Below, piece by piece: positions 47,011 to 57,640 of a DNA stretch of 64,000 nucleotides. The stretch lies in contig NC_016472.1 of the NCBI RefSeq assembly GCF_000226095.1, positions 372,001 through 436,000 of the forward strand, in the 5' to 3' direction. Numbering within the stretch: position 1 is the stretch's first letter; every line of letters starts with the position of its first letter. The position numbers and the translations under genes are program-made. A model generated the notes under the pieces. That model made no database searches, had not been told where the DNA came from, and saw only the letters and a list, made by a program, of their open reading frames with translations. The stretch comes from Thermothelomyces thermophilus ATCC 42464 (lineage: Eukaryota > Ascomycota > Sordariomycetes > Sordariales > Chaetomiaceae).

Positions 47011-47023
47011 AGAGGGGGCATCG
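47011..47023 (+). promoter_or_regulatory. Polypurine tract of A2
   Basis: AGAGGGGGCATCG next to the LTR start at 47024. Confidence 0.8.
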
Positions 47024-47474
47024 TGTCACGAGCTAACCATATACCGCGACCCGGTGGGGTGTAGCAGGCTAAATAAGCCACCAATCAAGAAGGGTACAAA
47101 GCAAGGCTGACACGGATCGCTAGGGAGCGTAGGCTATCACGGGCGAACAATCGCCAAAAGGGGAAAGATAGCAGAGGATAGCTAGCTACCAAAGGCGATC
47201 CAAGGACAGGATCGAAGAAGGCCATAAGCGATCAGAAGGAGTATATATACATGTAAATAGTCACTCGTTATGGTAGACTCTGGGAGTTCACTAGTGGTAA
47301 CAATCACAATCATAGTACTCATACCAAGCATTGCTGATTACTGTGAGAGACAACTCTAGTGTTGTTGTGAACCCTTTGGCTTCACCGAATCCCTCAGACG
47401 ACCCGCCTGCTCGTCACGCTTAGCCCGCCTCCGTCTGGACCCTTTTAGAAGAAGTCTGAGTTGGGTTCGTCACA
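47024..47474 (+). repeat. 3' LTR of A2 (type A, 451 bp)
   Basis: Starts TGTCACGAGCTAACC, ends TTCGTCACA; priming segment GTGGTAACAAT near 47296. Better preserved than the 5' LTR. Confidence 0.93.
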
Positions 47475-47479
47475 CCGTA
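47475..47479. repeat. Target site duplication CCGTA, right copy (A2)
   Basis: Same as 39861-39865; B2 resumes with GGCAC. Confidence 0.92.
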
Positions 47480-48076
47480 GGCACTAGCTCGGACAAAACG
47501 GCTAAGTCGGCCTCTAATAAATCTAGGCCTAAAGAAGACTAGTTAAACGGGACATTAACACCCTAGGACTGTATATCACTAATAACGTATACCTCGGAAT
47601 CCTATACCCTCTGTTCTTCTGCTTCTATTTCCTCTAGAGACTATATACCTTGACGAAATAGCTTGGAACCCTACTCCTTTAAGAAACGTTTCTAGCGACG
47701 AAGACGAGCTAATCGGCCGATAGCCGTCTAAAGTTAAGTCTAAAGAACGAAAAAGGCCTCTTTAGCATCGGCCTCTTCTTATTCTATATATTTTTATTTA
47801 AATATAATCTTTATTACTATAAAAGGTCAGTTACAAACATTAAGATAACAAACCAGGTCACAAATAAGCAGACGCTACGTCGGAACCATTATAAGAACGA
47901 CCCTAATATACACACTTGCTATAGCAAGAAGAACCTAACGCTATATAATAAGCTAAGTTCCGCTTAAAATACCACGAACACAGCATAACATCTACGCTAG
48001 AAGAATCAATAAAAGAAGCAAGCGCGGCACGCTATTAAGATTTCGAAGATCGGCGCTTAGAGATATGATCTACTAT
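47480..48076 (-). pseudogene. Antisense accessory gene of B2, main part
   Basis: Homologue of 9472-10132, on the minus strand. The start ATG is changed to ATA (plus TAT 48074-48076). The cluster keeps C at some positions (M-L-C-S-x-Y-F-K-R-N-L-A-Y, later C-Y-S-K-C). The inferred intron is 47817-47865, 49 bp, with branch-like CTGAC and 3' end TATAG. Its last 64 bp were separated by A2. Confidence 0.7.
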
Positions 48077-48188
48077 CTTGTTAGCTACTAGTAGTATAGA
48101 AAAAGGAAAAAATTACGAGGTATATATAGAAAAGGATATTAGCGCTATTTGAAACAACCTAAAGGGGGCTTTTAGGTCGAAAGCCTTA

Positions 48189-48198
48189 GAGGGAGGGC
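48189..48198 (+). promoter_or_regulatory. Polypurine tract of B2
   Basis: Purine run GAGGGAGGG just before the 3' LTR at 48203. Confidence 0.75.
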
Positions 48199-48202
48199 AT
48201 TA

Positions 48203-48633
48203 TATTACGGAAATATATATACAGATACTACCTAAGCTATTGGCACAAACGGGCCAATCAAGCTAAAGGAATGATAGACCAATTAGGACAGGATTATACT
48301 TGGCAAGGAATGATCCTAGCAGAAGATCATTAGCTTACAATATAAGCTAGGTAAGCTAGTATAGAGGATTACTACGACTGCTAGTGATCCTAGGATTATA
48401 TATATATATAGATAGTCACTCGTTACGGTGGACTCTGAGAGTTCACCAGTGATAGTAACTCACAATCACAGTACTTATACCAAGCATCGTTGTTGACTAC
48501 TGTAAGAGACAACTCTAGTGTTGTTGTGAACCCTTTGGCTTTATCGAATCCCTCAGACGACCTGCTTGCTTGTCCTGCTTAATCTACCTTCGTCTAAACC
48601 CTTTTAGAAGAAGTCTGAGTTGGGTTTGTCATA
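48203..48633 (+). repeat. 3' LTR of B2 (type B, 431 bp)
   Basis: Starts TATTACGGAAATAT (changed TGTCAC), ends GTTTGTCATA. Segment GTGATAGTAAC near 48451. Confidence 0.92.
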
Positions 48634-51600
48634 GGAGGCCTACTAATATAGACCCTATACCTTCTAACTACTATAGTAACTATACTAGAAGGTAATCTTC
48701 GAGTTTAATAACTAACTAGAAGATAATAACTATTACTAAACTAGGGCTAAATACCTCTATAGGAGGCCTACCCTAGCCTAATAGGTAGCTAGGAGTACCT
48801 TATTTAACGCCTAATAGACCTATATTTCCTTTCCATAGCCTAGAACCCCTTCCTTTTTGTAACTGGCTAAGGGGGTAATAGCTATAGAGCCTACTACTAT
48901 ACCTTTAGCCTCTACCCTAGTTACCTTAAATACAAATTAAGATCCTTAAGTAGAACACCTAAGGCAATAAATAAGCCCTTAAGGTCTTACTAGAGGAGGC
49001 TAAATATAACCTACTAGCTATCTAGGAGCTATAGATTAACCGGTTTACAAGGTTAATATACTGCCCTTAGGCTTCGAAATACTACCTAGTTTATAAATCT
49101 AAGGGCAAAGCGGCAATTCTAATGGCTAAGCGCTTCCTAGTCGGCTAGTAAGACTATTTAGTGGAGGAGAACTAGTATAGGGTAACCTTTCTAGCCCTAG
49201 GAGAGAGGGGGTTCGAGCTCTAGTTAGTCTATAATAACAAGGGGGAGTAGGCCCTCTTATAGGACCTGCTAGCCCTACCTCGGCTAACCTACCCCCTAGT
49301 TCTTATAGATAACTTTAACCTTTACTACCTAGTTTAGGACCTATTTAACAGGCTTAGCCTAGGAGCTAGAGACCTCCTTAGCCTTATAGACTAATAGGAC
49401 CTCGACCTATATATACCCTACGGCTAGGTTACTAGGGCCCCCTAGGAGGACTAACGTAGCTAGCCTTCTATAATAGACCTATTCTAGGCCTCGGCTAGAC
49501 TAGAAGTAACCTATAGGGATATTATAAAATATAGGAAATCTGACTATTACCTATAGGCCCCAAATGTCACCCTCTAAGGGACTAATAGGCCTATACCGGC
49601 TAGTAAAAGGTAGGACTAGAAGAGCCTAGACAAAGAGGTTACGTAGGCTAAGGCAGCCTACCTCCTGCTCTAGCTTAGTAGGTAGGTATCGGCCCTAGCT
49701 AGGCCTATTTTCTAAGGCCTAAAGGAGCTTCTATAGGCCTTCGACAGGCTTATAGAGGCCCTCGAGGAGATAGCTATAGTCTTAGCCCTAGTAAAGAAGG
49801 CTAGTATAGGTAGTAAATAAGCTCGATAGTAGACGAAAGAGGTTTAAGAGGCCTAGAAGAGGGCTAAGGAGGTAGAGAGGGCCTATAGGGGTACCCTAAA
49901 CCCCTATATATAGGAAGCACTTTGGCAGGCCCTATAGGACTAGGCTAAGACTATTACAACCGTAAAGACCAAAAGCTAGAGAGTTACGTTATAGAAGGTA
50001 ACTAACTAGCCGGACCTATTTTAGAGACTAGAGCGGTAGGCAAGGCTATAAAGCTACCTACCGGTTAACCCCCTAAAGCTCCTAGCCTTTAAAGGAAGGC
50101 TTATAACCTACTAATAGAAGGCTAGAGCATTAGCCGATAAGTTCTTTCCAAACCTAGAGGTAGACCTTTTAGATATTAATGACCTAGAACTAAACGGCTA
50201 CTAGAAGCCGAAGTTCGAGATAAGTTAAAGGGTTATAATAGGCAAAGTCAGGGTAGTACTAGCTAGAGCAGCCCTATAAAAGGCCCTAGGGGAGGACCTC
50301 TTCCCTATAGGCCTACTAAAGGCCTATAGGTAGCCGCTTTACTAGATACTAGCTATACTAGCCTTAGAGAGCCTCTGGCTTAGCTATTTCCTAGCCTAGT
50401 TTAAAAGGGCTAAGATAGTACTCCTCTATAAGCCTAGCAAACCCCTATAGGCCTACTTTACCCTAGGTAGCTATAGGCCTATAGCACTCCCACTAATAGT
50501 AGGCAAGGTACTAGAAGCTATAGTTACTTAGAAGGTAACGGCCGTTATAGAGGCCTATAGGCTTTCACTAGCTAAATAGATAGGTAACTAGGAATATAGA
50601 TCTATAGAACTAGCTATCTAGCTTGTTATAGCTTAGGTCTAGGAGGCCTAAAGGTATAAGGTAGCTACCTCCCTCCTTTAGCTTAGTATCTTAAGAGCTT
50701 TTAATACTATTAACTATACCTAGCTACTAGCTACTTTATAGAGCTAGGGCTTCCTAAAGTAGTTAGTAGTCTAGGTTAGGGAGTAGCTATAGGAGAGGGT
50801 AGCTATCCTTTACTTTAATAGCTAAGAAATAGAGGATATAGTAGTAAGAGCCGGGGTCCCCTAGGGATCACCCTTCCCCCCTATACTATTTATCCTTTAT
50901 ATAGCCTCTCTTTACCAGGCCATTTGCCAGGCCTACCCTATAGTTAGTTCAATAGGCTTTGCTAATAATACTAACCTTCTAGCCTTTAAGAAGGCCAAGG
51001 AGGCCTATAATAGTTAGCTATAGAGGGCTTAGAAGGCCTACCTATAGTAGGCAAAGACCTAGGGTATAGCTTTTGCCCCGGAAAAGTGCGAACTTATCTA
51101 CTTTAACAGGGGCTAGAAACAGTAGTTATGATTACTAGAGCTCCTATAGCCTAGAGAAGGTACTATTACTATAGCCTTGTCAAAGTCGGCTAGATTTCTA
51201 AAGGTCTAGCTAGACTAGAGGCTATAATAGGGCCCCTATTATATAAAGGTAGCTAAGAAGCTAGAAACCTAAGAGTTTACCCTAACTAGGCTTACTATAA
51301 AGACCTAGGGCCCTAGCCTTCTATAGGCCTATAAGGTCTATACTAAGTATATCTATAGCGCCTTAACTTATAGGGCCTTAAACTTCTATAAGCCTACTAA
51401 GCTAGAGGGCAAGCTAGAAGGCCCTGCTAAGGAACTATCGAAGGCCTAATATAGGGCCCTTTAAATAGTCACTAGGGCCTATAAGGCTACCCCTATCTAG
51501 TACCTTAAAATAGAAGCCTAGGTACTACCCCTTAACCTCTACCTTAATAAGAGGCTAGCTAACTTCGAAGCTAAACTTAACTAGCTACTCCTATAGACTA

Positions 51601-52486
51601 GGATAGGCCTAGGGGCCCCCTAGGTCCCTATAAGGGCTCTTATCTAATAGGCCTATAATAGGCTAAGCTAGAGGTTCTAGAAGAAAAGGGCTAGGGCAAG
51701 GGGCTAGGAGCTAAGGCCTATAGCCCTAGAGGTAATAAGATCGACAGTCTAGTAATAGGTTTAAGAGGGCTATAGAGAGAGTCGACCCCTTCTATAGACC
51801 TTATAAAGAAGGCTATAGGCTATAGAACTAGCTATAGTAGTAAGCTAGAGCAACTACTAGAAGGCTAACTAAGCCGGTAGGAGGATATAATATATATTAG
51901 ACAAGGACCCCCTATACCTAGTTTTTATAGAGAAAGGCCTATAAAGGCACTAGAGCCTAATAAAGGCCTAGAGCTCCCTATTAATATAGGCCTATATAGG
52001 GGCTATTAGCCTCTATAACTTCCTTTTTAGGGTTTAAGTCCTAGGGGTTAGTACCCCCTATTATACCTATAGCTAGGGGAGGGAGACTATTAAGCACCTA
52101 GTCGTATAGTGCCTAAACCTACCAAGAAGCCAAACATAGGAATCCTAGGAAATATAGTTATAAAGGGACCTAGACCTCGTTTTAGGGGATATAGAGGCCT
52201 ATAACTATTGTTTAGTAAGGAGGGTGCTATAATAGCTAATAGACCTAGGGAGGCTTCCGGAATACCACCTTGCGAGGAGGTTAGACCGAGAGGCTAGGCC
52301 TCTATAAGGCTATTCTAGCTACTTCTCCTTTTCTTTATAGTGTATTAGTATTCTAGATTAGGCATTAAAGGAGGGATAGAGGTTTTTATCTGGCCTATTA
52401 GGTATAGTTTCCTTTGTATATAACTAGAGAGGCTTTGGCATGCTCGTTAGTATAGCGGTGTAGGATTAATAATAATAATAATAATG
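48634..52486 (+). mobile_element. LINE-3, 3' part (end of ORF1, ORF2, TAA tail)
   Basis: Continues from 33457 after the GGAGG copy. Contains the end of ORF1 (to about 48870), the ORF2 endonuclease (about 48920-49560; D-N-F-N where G-D-F-N is expected near 49307), reverse transcriptase (about 50390-51200; F-A-N-N-T-N near 50960) and the C-terminal zinc-motif region (about 52050-52120). TAA tail at 52466-52486. The whole of LINE-3 is near 5.0 kb. RIP-changed. Confidence 0.86.
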
Positions 52487-52560
52487 GGATAGGTGTATAT
52501 AGTAACAGTTCTATACAAATTCCAAGGTATCTAACTCGATGTACCTACCTTGCTTTACCT

Positions 52561-52612
52561 AGGTATGTATATATATATGTATAGATGTATGTATATATGT
52601 CCTAGAATATAT
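52561..52612. repeat. TA/TGTA microsatellite
   Basis: Alternating TATG, TATA and TGTA units between the LINE-3 end and host sequence. Confidence 0.7.
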
Positions 52613-53596
52613 ATAGCAATTTGTCACTACCTATATGATTTGTTCTGTACCTACATCAAGTCGTCTGAACATACTGTGTAACACGAGCCACCCCATTGTT
52701 TTCTTGTGTTCCCGATTTGTTGTCAGTCCCTCTGTGCCTGATTCCGCTTAGAATGTAGATTAGATATCTTATGATTCTGTTAAGTGACATTACACACGTC
52801 AGGCAGGTAATTACCGTACTATAATCCACACACATAGGTAAGCTACCTCTATGTTCATCCATACATGCCTACAGATTACACGGATGTCCGTATGTACATA
52901 GAGTCAATCTCTGTGCAAAAGGGCTTCTAATCCGTATACGCTGAGGTGCTACGTACGTATTATTACACCTGCCCTGCCCCGCCGCATCAAAACATGATCA
53001 TGTGAAACGGCTCCCCTTATCAGGAACGACGACGGAAAAGGTGGTCCGACTCGCTTCCAAGTAAAGATATAAGGTATGCATTGTTGTTTTACTGCAGCAA
53101 GTGGGAAAGGCACATCCCGTCAACAGCTCCCTACGCAGTACATGGAATCTGATAAGATAAGCGCAAGGATACCACGGTATGTAATCCGTACAGTACACAA
53201 GGTACATACATACAATTCAACACAGGGTCCGCTTGGTATTATATGATCTGCTTCTTTACCTGGGAACCTCATTTACTCAGTTTGGACATGCTCTCTCTGC
53301 GTATACTCAAGTGGTCCTGGGTCAATTCCACTTGCATTTCGGCACGAATCCCCAAATTGGTGCTGGTGCTGCAGCAATAGTAACAACCTGGGAAAAGGGG
53401 GGAGGAAAAGGAAAGAGGGAGGGTTTCATCCAGACATCCTCGCTTGCGACGTCCTGCGTGGATCAGGGTATCTTACCTCCGAAGGTGTGCCGAGTTGCGG
53501 AGTTAAGGTGGTGCCGTAGATTACTCTGTGCACGGTAACAATGAAGGAACAGGGTGCCCGGGCCAGGGACTCGATTCCTATACTGTGTTAAGTATA

Positions 53597-53614
53597 GGTA
53601 GCTAGCTAGCTACC
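53597..53614. repeat. 18-bp perfect palindrome
   Basis: GGTAGCTAGCTAGCTACC equals its own reverse complement. No function known. Confidence 0.7.
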
Positions 53615-53984
53615 GGTCAGTTTCTTGTCGTAGCTAAGGCACGTAAAGTAAGGAAGGCACCGTATGGACAGACATAATAGTACACAACCTGTGGTAGGCA
53701 GTGAAGGCAGGTGCGGTGTGATGAGAAGTTACATCGTCGCTTCCTTAGGCTGATTTTCTTCTGTCATTCTTCCCCTCCAAGGACCTGCGCTTTTTCCGTT
53801 CCTGGTGCGCAGGCATCGGGGGGGTCCATACATAGTAAGAATGTCAGCAGTGCCGTAACATGGACCAGGCACGGCAATGCGGGTTTGCTGGTTGCGGCGA
53901 TGATCGTAACGCACAGAGCATGCATCGCGCCCTGTGATGGGGAGATGCTAGGGACATGCTCCGTTCAATGCAATACAGGGGGCC

Positions 53985-53999
53985 GGGGGGGGGGGGGGG
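53985..53999 (+). repeat. Run of 15 G
   Basis: Homopolymer preceded by GGGGGCC; may be length-variable or a G-quadruplex former. Confidence 0.75.
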
Positions 54000-54845
54000 A
54001 TAAGAAGCCAATGCTGACCAGGCCGATGCTGTCCGCAAATTGCGACGTACGCAATCCGCAATCCTGACGGGAACTACTGCGAGCAGGAAGCAGCTATTGG
54101 ACATCGCCGCGTGCTGGAAGAGGACCAACAAAGGAATGCCTACGCGAAACCATCTGGGATGGTAACGACGCAATGGGAAGGGGATAGGTTGCATGTACAT
54201 TTTGAAGATCCCTGGTATGTATGTACATACACACTCGCATTGCTTCAGACCACAGCGTCCCGTTATTTGTACACAACACCTGTTCCAAATCCAACCTAAC
54301 GTATTCAGAATCGTAGACGGCATGTGCTTCGTCCATCATCTAAAGCACCTATTCCCGTAAAAAAATAACTTCCGTTCCTGCTAAGATGTGGCCGGTGAAG
54401 TAAAGGTAAAGGATAAAAGAGAAAGAATGAGAAAGATAGCCAAAAGAAGGTGGTATCATGCCCAACAAGTTCACAGTCACCAATTTTCCCTCTTTGCGCC
54501 TCCGTTCGCCCCCTCCTAAGATGCTGCCGGATCAACCTGTCAGATGGCCAGTAACGCCTTCGCCAAAAAGAAAACCGCAGGGAAGAAAAAAGCCCAGTCC
54601 CTGCCGCCATCGCCCCAATGCCAATAGAACACCCAGCAAAATGACCGAATCGATGTTGAGGAAGAGGGCTAATTCGAGGGAGATGAGGTAAAGCAAAAAA
54701 GGAGAAGAGAACTGACGAACCAAAAAAACAAAAAAAAAAAAAGGAGAGCCGCGGGAGAAGCAAATAAAAGATACAGATACAGAGTAAACGTAAAATAAGG
54801 AAACGACAGGGTATATAGCGAGGAAAAACCAGACAGAGCCGAGAA

Positions 54846-57476
54846 TCAGATATGGCTCCCCCCATCGCCAGCAAACCCAGCCCCGGTGACATGCTCGGCC
54901 TGCCACGTCAGGTAGTCACCCAAGTCGTGGCTGAGATTGAATCCCATTGGCACCATGTACTCGTTGCCGTCTACATCATGGCTGACGACGAGATCCATCA
55001 TGGGGCTCTGCGGCAGGCTCTGGATGCTGTCGACACTGGGACGCCGCGTCGCATCGATGGAGAGGCCGGCATGGTTGCGGCTCTCAAAGGATGCCGAGTG
55101 CGTCAATTTCGGTTGGGAGGGCGCCTGCCCAAAGGTTGTGCTGCTCACGCTGCGTCGGTGGCCGGGGGAGTAGCCGGGTCCAGGCGGGACGAGCGACCGG
55201 GAAGGGAAGAAGCGGCCGGCGATAGAGTCACCGAGAGAGAAACCGTTGTTGTTATGATTGTTGCTGCACTCGGCGCCGGTTGCGGCAGGCGGATCAATCC
55301 GCCGCATGACGGGACTGCGGCCGTTGACTACCGTCCGCGGGCTGCTGTTGGGCGTGGAGGTCGGCGACGGAGGCGAGAGAGTAGGGGTGCGAGGGAAGAC
55401 GGGGGTCCAGGGCTGGATAGGAGTCCGAGGTTCGCTCGGACCGATGAGAGACCCTGGCCCGCCGAACCCGAAGCCGCCGAACCACGAGGTTAGCTCTTCG
55501 AGCTCATCCAGTTCCGCCTCGGACGGCCGTGAGTAGTCGGTCGGCTCGCTAAAAAAGTCGCCTGCGCCGCCAAGGATCGCCATCTGAAACGCCGTCCAGT
55601 CCAGCGTGTCGTCGACGGCCGCGGCCAGTTTGCCGATTGGCAGATCGGCCTTGGCCAGGCGGATCTGGCCGTGCCGGAAGGTCGGCATCGTCAGAGTATA
55701 GGGATTGCTGTCGAGGAAGATGTAGTCATCCGTGTTCGCCTTGGCCGCAGTTCCGGGCGGCAGCGGTGTCGAGGTCGGGGACAGGGTCGCTTCCTCGGGG
55801 CCCGTCGTGATAACCTCAGGGATGGTGGGGAGGGGTGGCAGTTGCCTGCTCGGCATGCGGCGATGCGTAGGAGATTTGAGCGAAGGGGGCATTGGCGATG
55901 CAGCCAATTGAGGCGACGGCGCCGGCCGAGGTGGCGCGGCCGGCTCGCCCTCAACAACCATCATGATCGGCAGGTTCCCTTCATCTTCTCCCCCATCGCA
56001 CGACTTGGCGGTTGGTGAGTCAGGTTGTTGTACAGGCAGCGGCGGTTCTTCCACTTGCGGTTCGGTGCTTGCCTGGCCAATCGCCGCCTCGCCTGCTGGT
56101 TTCAGCTGCCCTTTGGAGGGCGCCGTGGGCGTCTTGCAGTCCTCTCCTTGAGTCGCTGTGGCTTGGTTGATGACAGAGGCGCGGGGGGTAACCATGTCCT
56201 CCGCCATCGCGGCATCAAGAGAGTCGTCGAGGCTGAGAGGCTCAATGGGCGTAGTAGCTGCGCTCTCTTTCCCTTCTTTCCCTTCTTTCCCTTTCGGCTT
56301 CTCCTTGATGTGAGTGACGCCGAGTTCGGGGGACCTCGTCCAGCGAGCTGCCCTGCTCATGCGGATCTCTTGCAGCGTGCTTTCGGGCAGCATCTCGTCG
56401 ACCTCTATCCGATGGAAGATGCGTATTGTGAACAAGTCCTTGGCGCTTTCCGTCAATTGCCACACGGATGATTGCCTTGCTGCAACACGGGGCTTTCTCC
56501 GGGACTTTTTGGACTTGGCCCGCTTCGGGCGAGAGCCCGAGGGAAGCCGCGCTTGGGCGGGTAACAAAGGGTCTTTCATCGATGTCTTTGTTGGAGACTT
56601 GACGGACTTGACCGAGCCTTGGCTTCGCCGCTGTGACTTCCTGCGCGCAGGAGCCGACACTGGCGATGGATTTTTGGGCTTCGGGAACTTGTCCAATTCA
56701 AGGTCAGACAACTTTCTGTGGCTCACGGTTTGGCCCAGTCCTGATCCCTCGCCGGCTTGGGGCGTGAGAGTCCGAACGTCCTGTGAGGAGACGGTGCTGT
56801 TGTTGGCCCCTCTGGGTGTCACTGGTGGCGGCGTCACCGTGACAGCTTCCGGCGACGTCGGCTGGCCGGTGCTGGCGGTCGCGGGTGTTGACGGCAGAGT
56901 ATCCGGTGAGGTCACCGGCGTCTCAAGGGCCATGGCCATATCGGCTTGTTGGGGAGGGGACGAGGGAGGTGTCAGCTGAGGCGGCTGAAGCGTGTGGGTC
57001 GGCTCCGTGGCCCTGCCTCGCGTTGGATGTTGTTGGTCCTCAAATTGTTGGGGCAGAAGAAGCGGACTTCTTTGAGGGCTCCTCTGGGGACTCCTCTGAG
57101 GGCTCATCCAGGGGCTCGCCAAAGGACTCCTGTCCGGACGGCGGGGAGGCGAAGAGCGAGGGTTGGCATTCACGACGTAACCGGAGCCATTGTCAACGCT
57201 GCACAAAGAAGTAGTGGAAGACTGCGGCGTATCGGGCAATGGCGGGATGCAGATGATCTGGTGCAGGTCTTCGCTCCGCCGGACGTCGACGCTCGCTTTG
57301 GACCGCTTCATCAACCCCATTGGCGGCCTCCATGTCTTGATCCGGCTGAGTGTGTCCATCTCGTCATCGTCATCGTGGTAGAAGTACGACCCCTCGTAGT
57401 CCTCCGGGCCGTCATGCTGCTTCTTCTGGGGACTCGGGATCAGTTTGCGGATGCTAAAGGCCGGCCGGGACAACAT
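54846..57476 (-). CDS. Conserved-looking Pro/Ser-rich protein of unknown function (876 aa)
   Basis: Single open frame without introns, minus strand. The frame is open upstream to 57554, but I take the Met at 57474-57476 (M-L-S-R-P-A-F-S-I-R-K-L), because the extra 26 residues come from a pyrimidine-rich leader. No signal peptide or membrane segment. Most of the protein is low-complexity Pro/Ser/Thr, with a repeat S-P-Q-R (about residues 125-140) and a basic Lys/Arg-rich stretch near 290-340. Two blocks look folded: one around 345-390 (S-A-K-D-L-F-T-I-R-I-F-H-R-I), one around 610-680 (T-M-P-T-F-R-H-G-Q-I, then D-W-T-A-F-Q-M-A-I-L-G-G-A-G-D). The C-terminus (V-D-G-N-E-Y-M-V-P-M-G-F-N-L) is a third. 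I recall similar hypothetical proteins in Sordariomycetes but no function. A nuclear or regulatory role is possible but unsupported. Confidence 0.82.
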   Translation of the reverse strand: MLSRPAFSIRKLIPSPQKKQHDGPEDYEGSYFYHDDDDEMDTLSRIKTWRPPMGLMKRSKASVDVRRSEDLHQIICIPPLPDTPQSSTTSLCSVDNGSGYVVNANPRSSPPRRPDRSPLASPWMSPQRSPQRSPQRSPLLLPQQFEDQQHPTRGRATEPTHTLQPPQLTPPSSPPQQADMAMALETPVTSPDTLPSTPATASTGQPTSPEAVTVTPPPVTPRGANNSTVSSQDVRTLTPQAGEGSGLGQTVSHRKLSDLELDKFPKPKNPSPVSAPARRKSQRRSQGSVKSVKSPTKTSMKDPLLPAQARLPSGSRPKRAKSKKSRRKPRVAARQSSVWQLTESAKDLFTIRIFHRIEVDEMLPESTLQEIRMSRAARWTRSPELGVTHIKEKPKGKEGKEGKESAATTPIEPLSLDDSLDAAMAEDMVTPRASVINQATATQGEDCKTPTAPSKGQLKPAGEAAIGQASTEPQVEEPPLPVQQPDSPTAKSCDGGEDEGNLPIMMVVEGEPAAPPRPAPSPQLAASPMPPSLKSPTHRRMPSRQLPPLPTIPEVITTGPEEATLSPTSTPLPPGTAAKANTDDYIFLDSNPYTLTMPTFRHGQIRLAKADLPIGKLAAAVDDTLDWTAFQMAILGGAGDFFSEPTDYSRPSEAELDELEELTSWFGGFGFGGPGSLIGPSEPRTPIQPWTPVFPRTPTLSPPSPTSTPNSSPRTVVNGRSPVMRRIDPPAATGAECSNNHNNNGFSLGDSIAGRFFPSRSLVPPGPGYSPGHRRSVSSTTFGQAPSQPKLTHSASFESRNHAGLSIDATRRPSVDSIQSLPQSPMMDLVVSHDVDGNEYMVPMGFNLSHDLGDYLTWQAEHVTGAGFAGDGGSHI

Positions 57477-57600
57477 GATGCTGTCCGAGAGCGGCTCAGG
57501 GGGAAAAGGGAAAAGGGAAAAGGGTGGGAAAAACGGGGTTAGGGATGTAAGCACATGGCAAGCGGAGAAGTATGGAGTTGAGGAATCTGAGGGGGGAGTG
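57477..57600 (-). promoter_or_regulatory. Pyrimidine-rich leader upstream of the 876-aa gene
   Basis: On the gene strand the 5' flank is dominated by CCCTTTT units (plus-strand GGGAAAA repeats 57499-57525). Such CT-rich tracts are common near transcription starts in filamentous fungi. No TATA box seen close by. Confidence 0.45.
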
Positions 57601-57610
57601 GTTGCGTTCC

Positions 57611-57640
57611 AGATCTCTGGCCACCAGATCTCTGGCCACC
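57611..57640. repeat. Two tandem 15-bp units
   Basis: AGATCTCTGGCCACC twice, exact, in the upstream region of the 876-aa gene. Confidence 0.85.

Larger units (their letters stand above)
39866..47474 (+). mobile_element. Ty3/Gypsy chromovirus A2, full length (7,609 bp)
   Basis: Complete element with 451-bp LTRs (39866-40316 and 47024-47474) and a CCGTA duplication. It is the innermost insertion of this nest and among the least mutated, with several open pieces (44228-44443, 45665-46129). LTR differences seen by eye are transitions only, more of them TA-producing in the 5' LTR. Confidence 0.95.
33458..48633 (+). mobile_element. Ty3/Gypsy chromovirus B2, interrupted by A2
   Basis: 431-bp LTRs at 33458-33888 and 48203-48633 with a GGAGG duplication. 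Without the nested A2 (39866-47474 plus one CCGTA copy) the element is about 7,562 bp, the size of B1. Gene order is as in B1. RIP decay is heavier than in A2. Confidence 0.94.
52487..54845. other. Intergenic host sequence, no supportable gene
   Basis: Composition changes at the LINE-3 tail to ordinary host DNA. The first 150 bp hold TA/TGTA microsatellite sequence. Open frames here (for example 53233-53538, 53711-54067, 53844-54323) lack a recognisable domain and overlap each other on both strands. The last few hundred bases, with A-rich runs at 54722-54742, are probably the 3' flank of the gene at 54846. Confidence 0.55.

Noticed and set aside
33458-48633. Single 15-kb giant retrotransposon
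   Set aside because: The inner LTR pair with its own CCGTA duplication shows two separate elements, one inside the other.
53560-53580. Box B-like GGACTCGATTCC suggesting a tRNA
   Set aside because: No acceptor stem, no box A at the needed distance, no cloverleaf.
53844-54323. 159-codon minus frame in the left intergenic region
   Set aside because: Cys/Arg-rich without domain, crosses the G run, overlaps frames on the other strand.
54852-57542. Many plus-strand frames up to 221 codons, and further minus-strand frames, over the 876-aa gene
   Set aside because: GC-rich codon shadow of the long minus-strand frame; low complexity, no domains.
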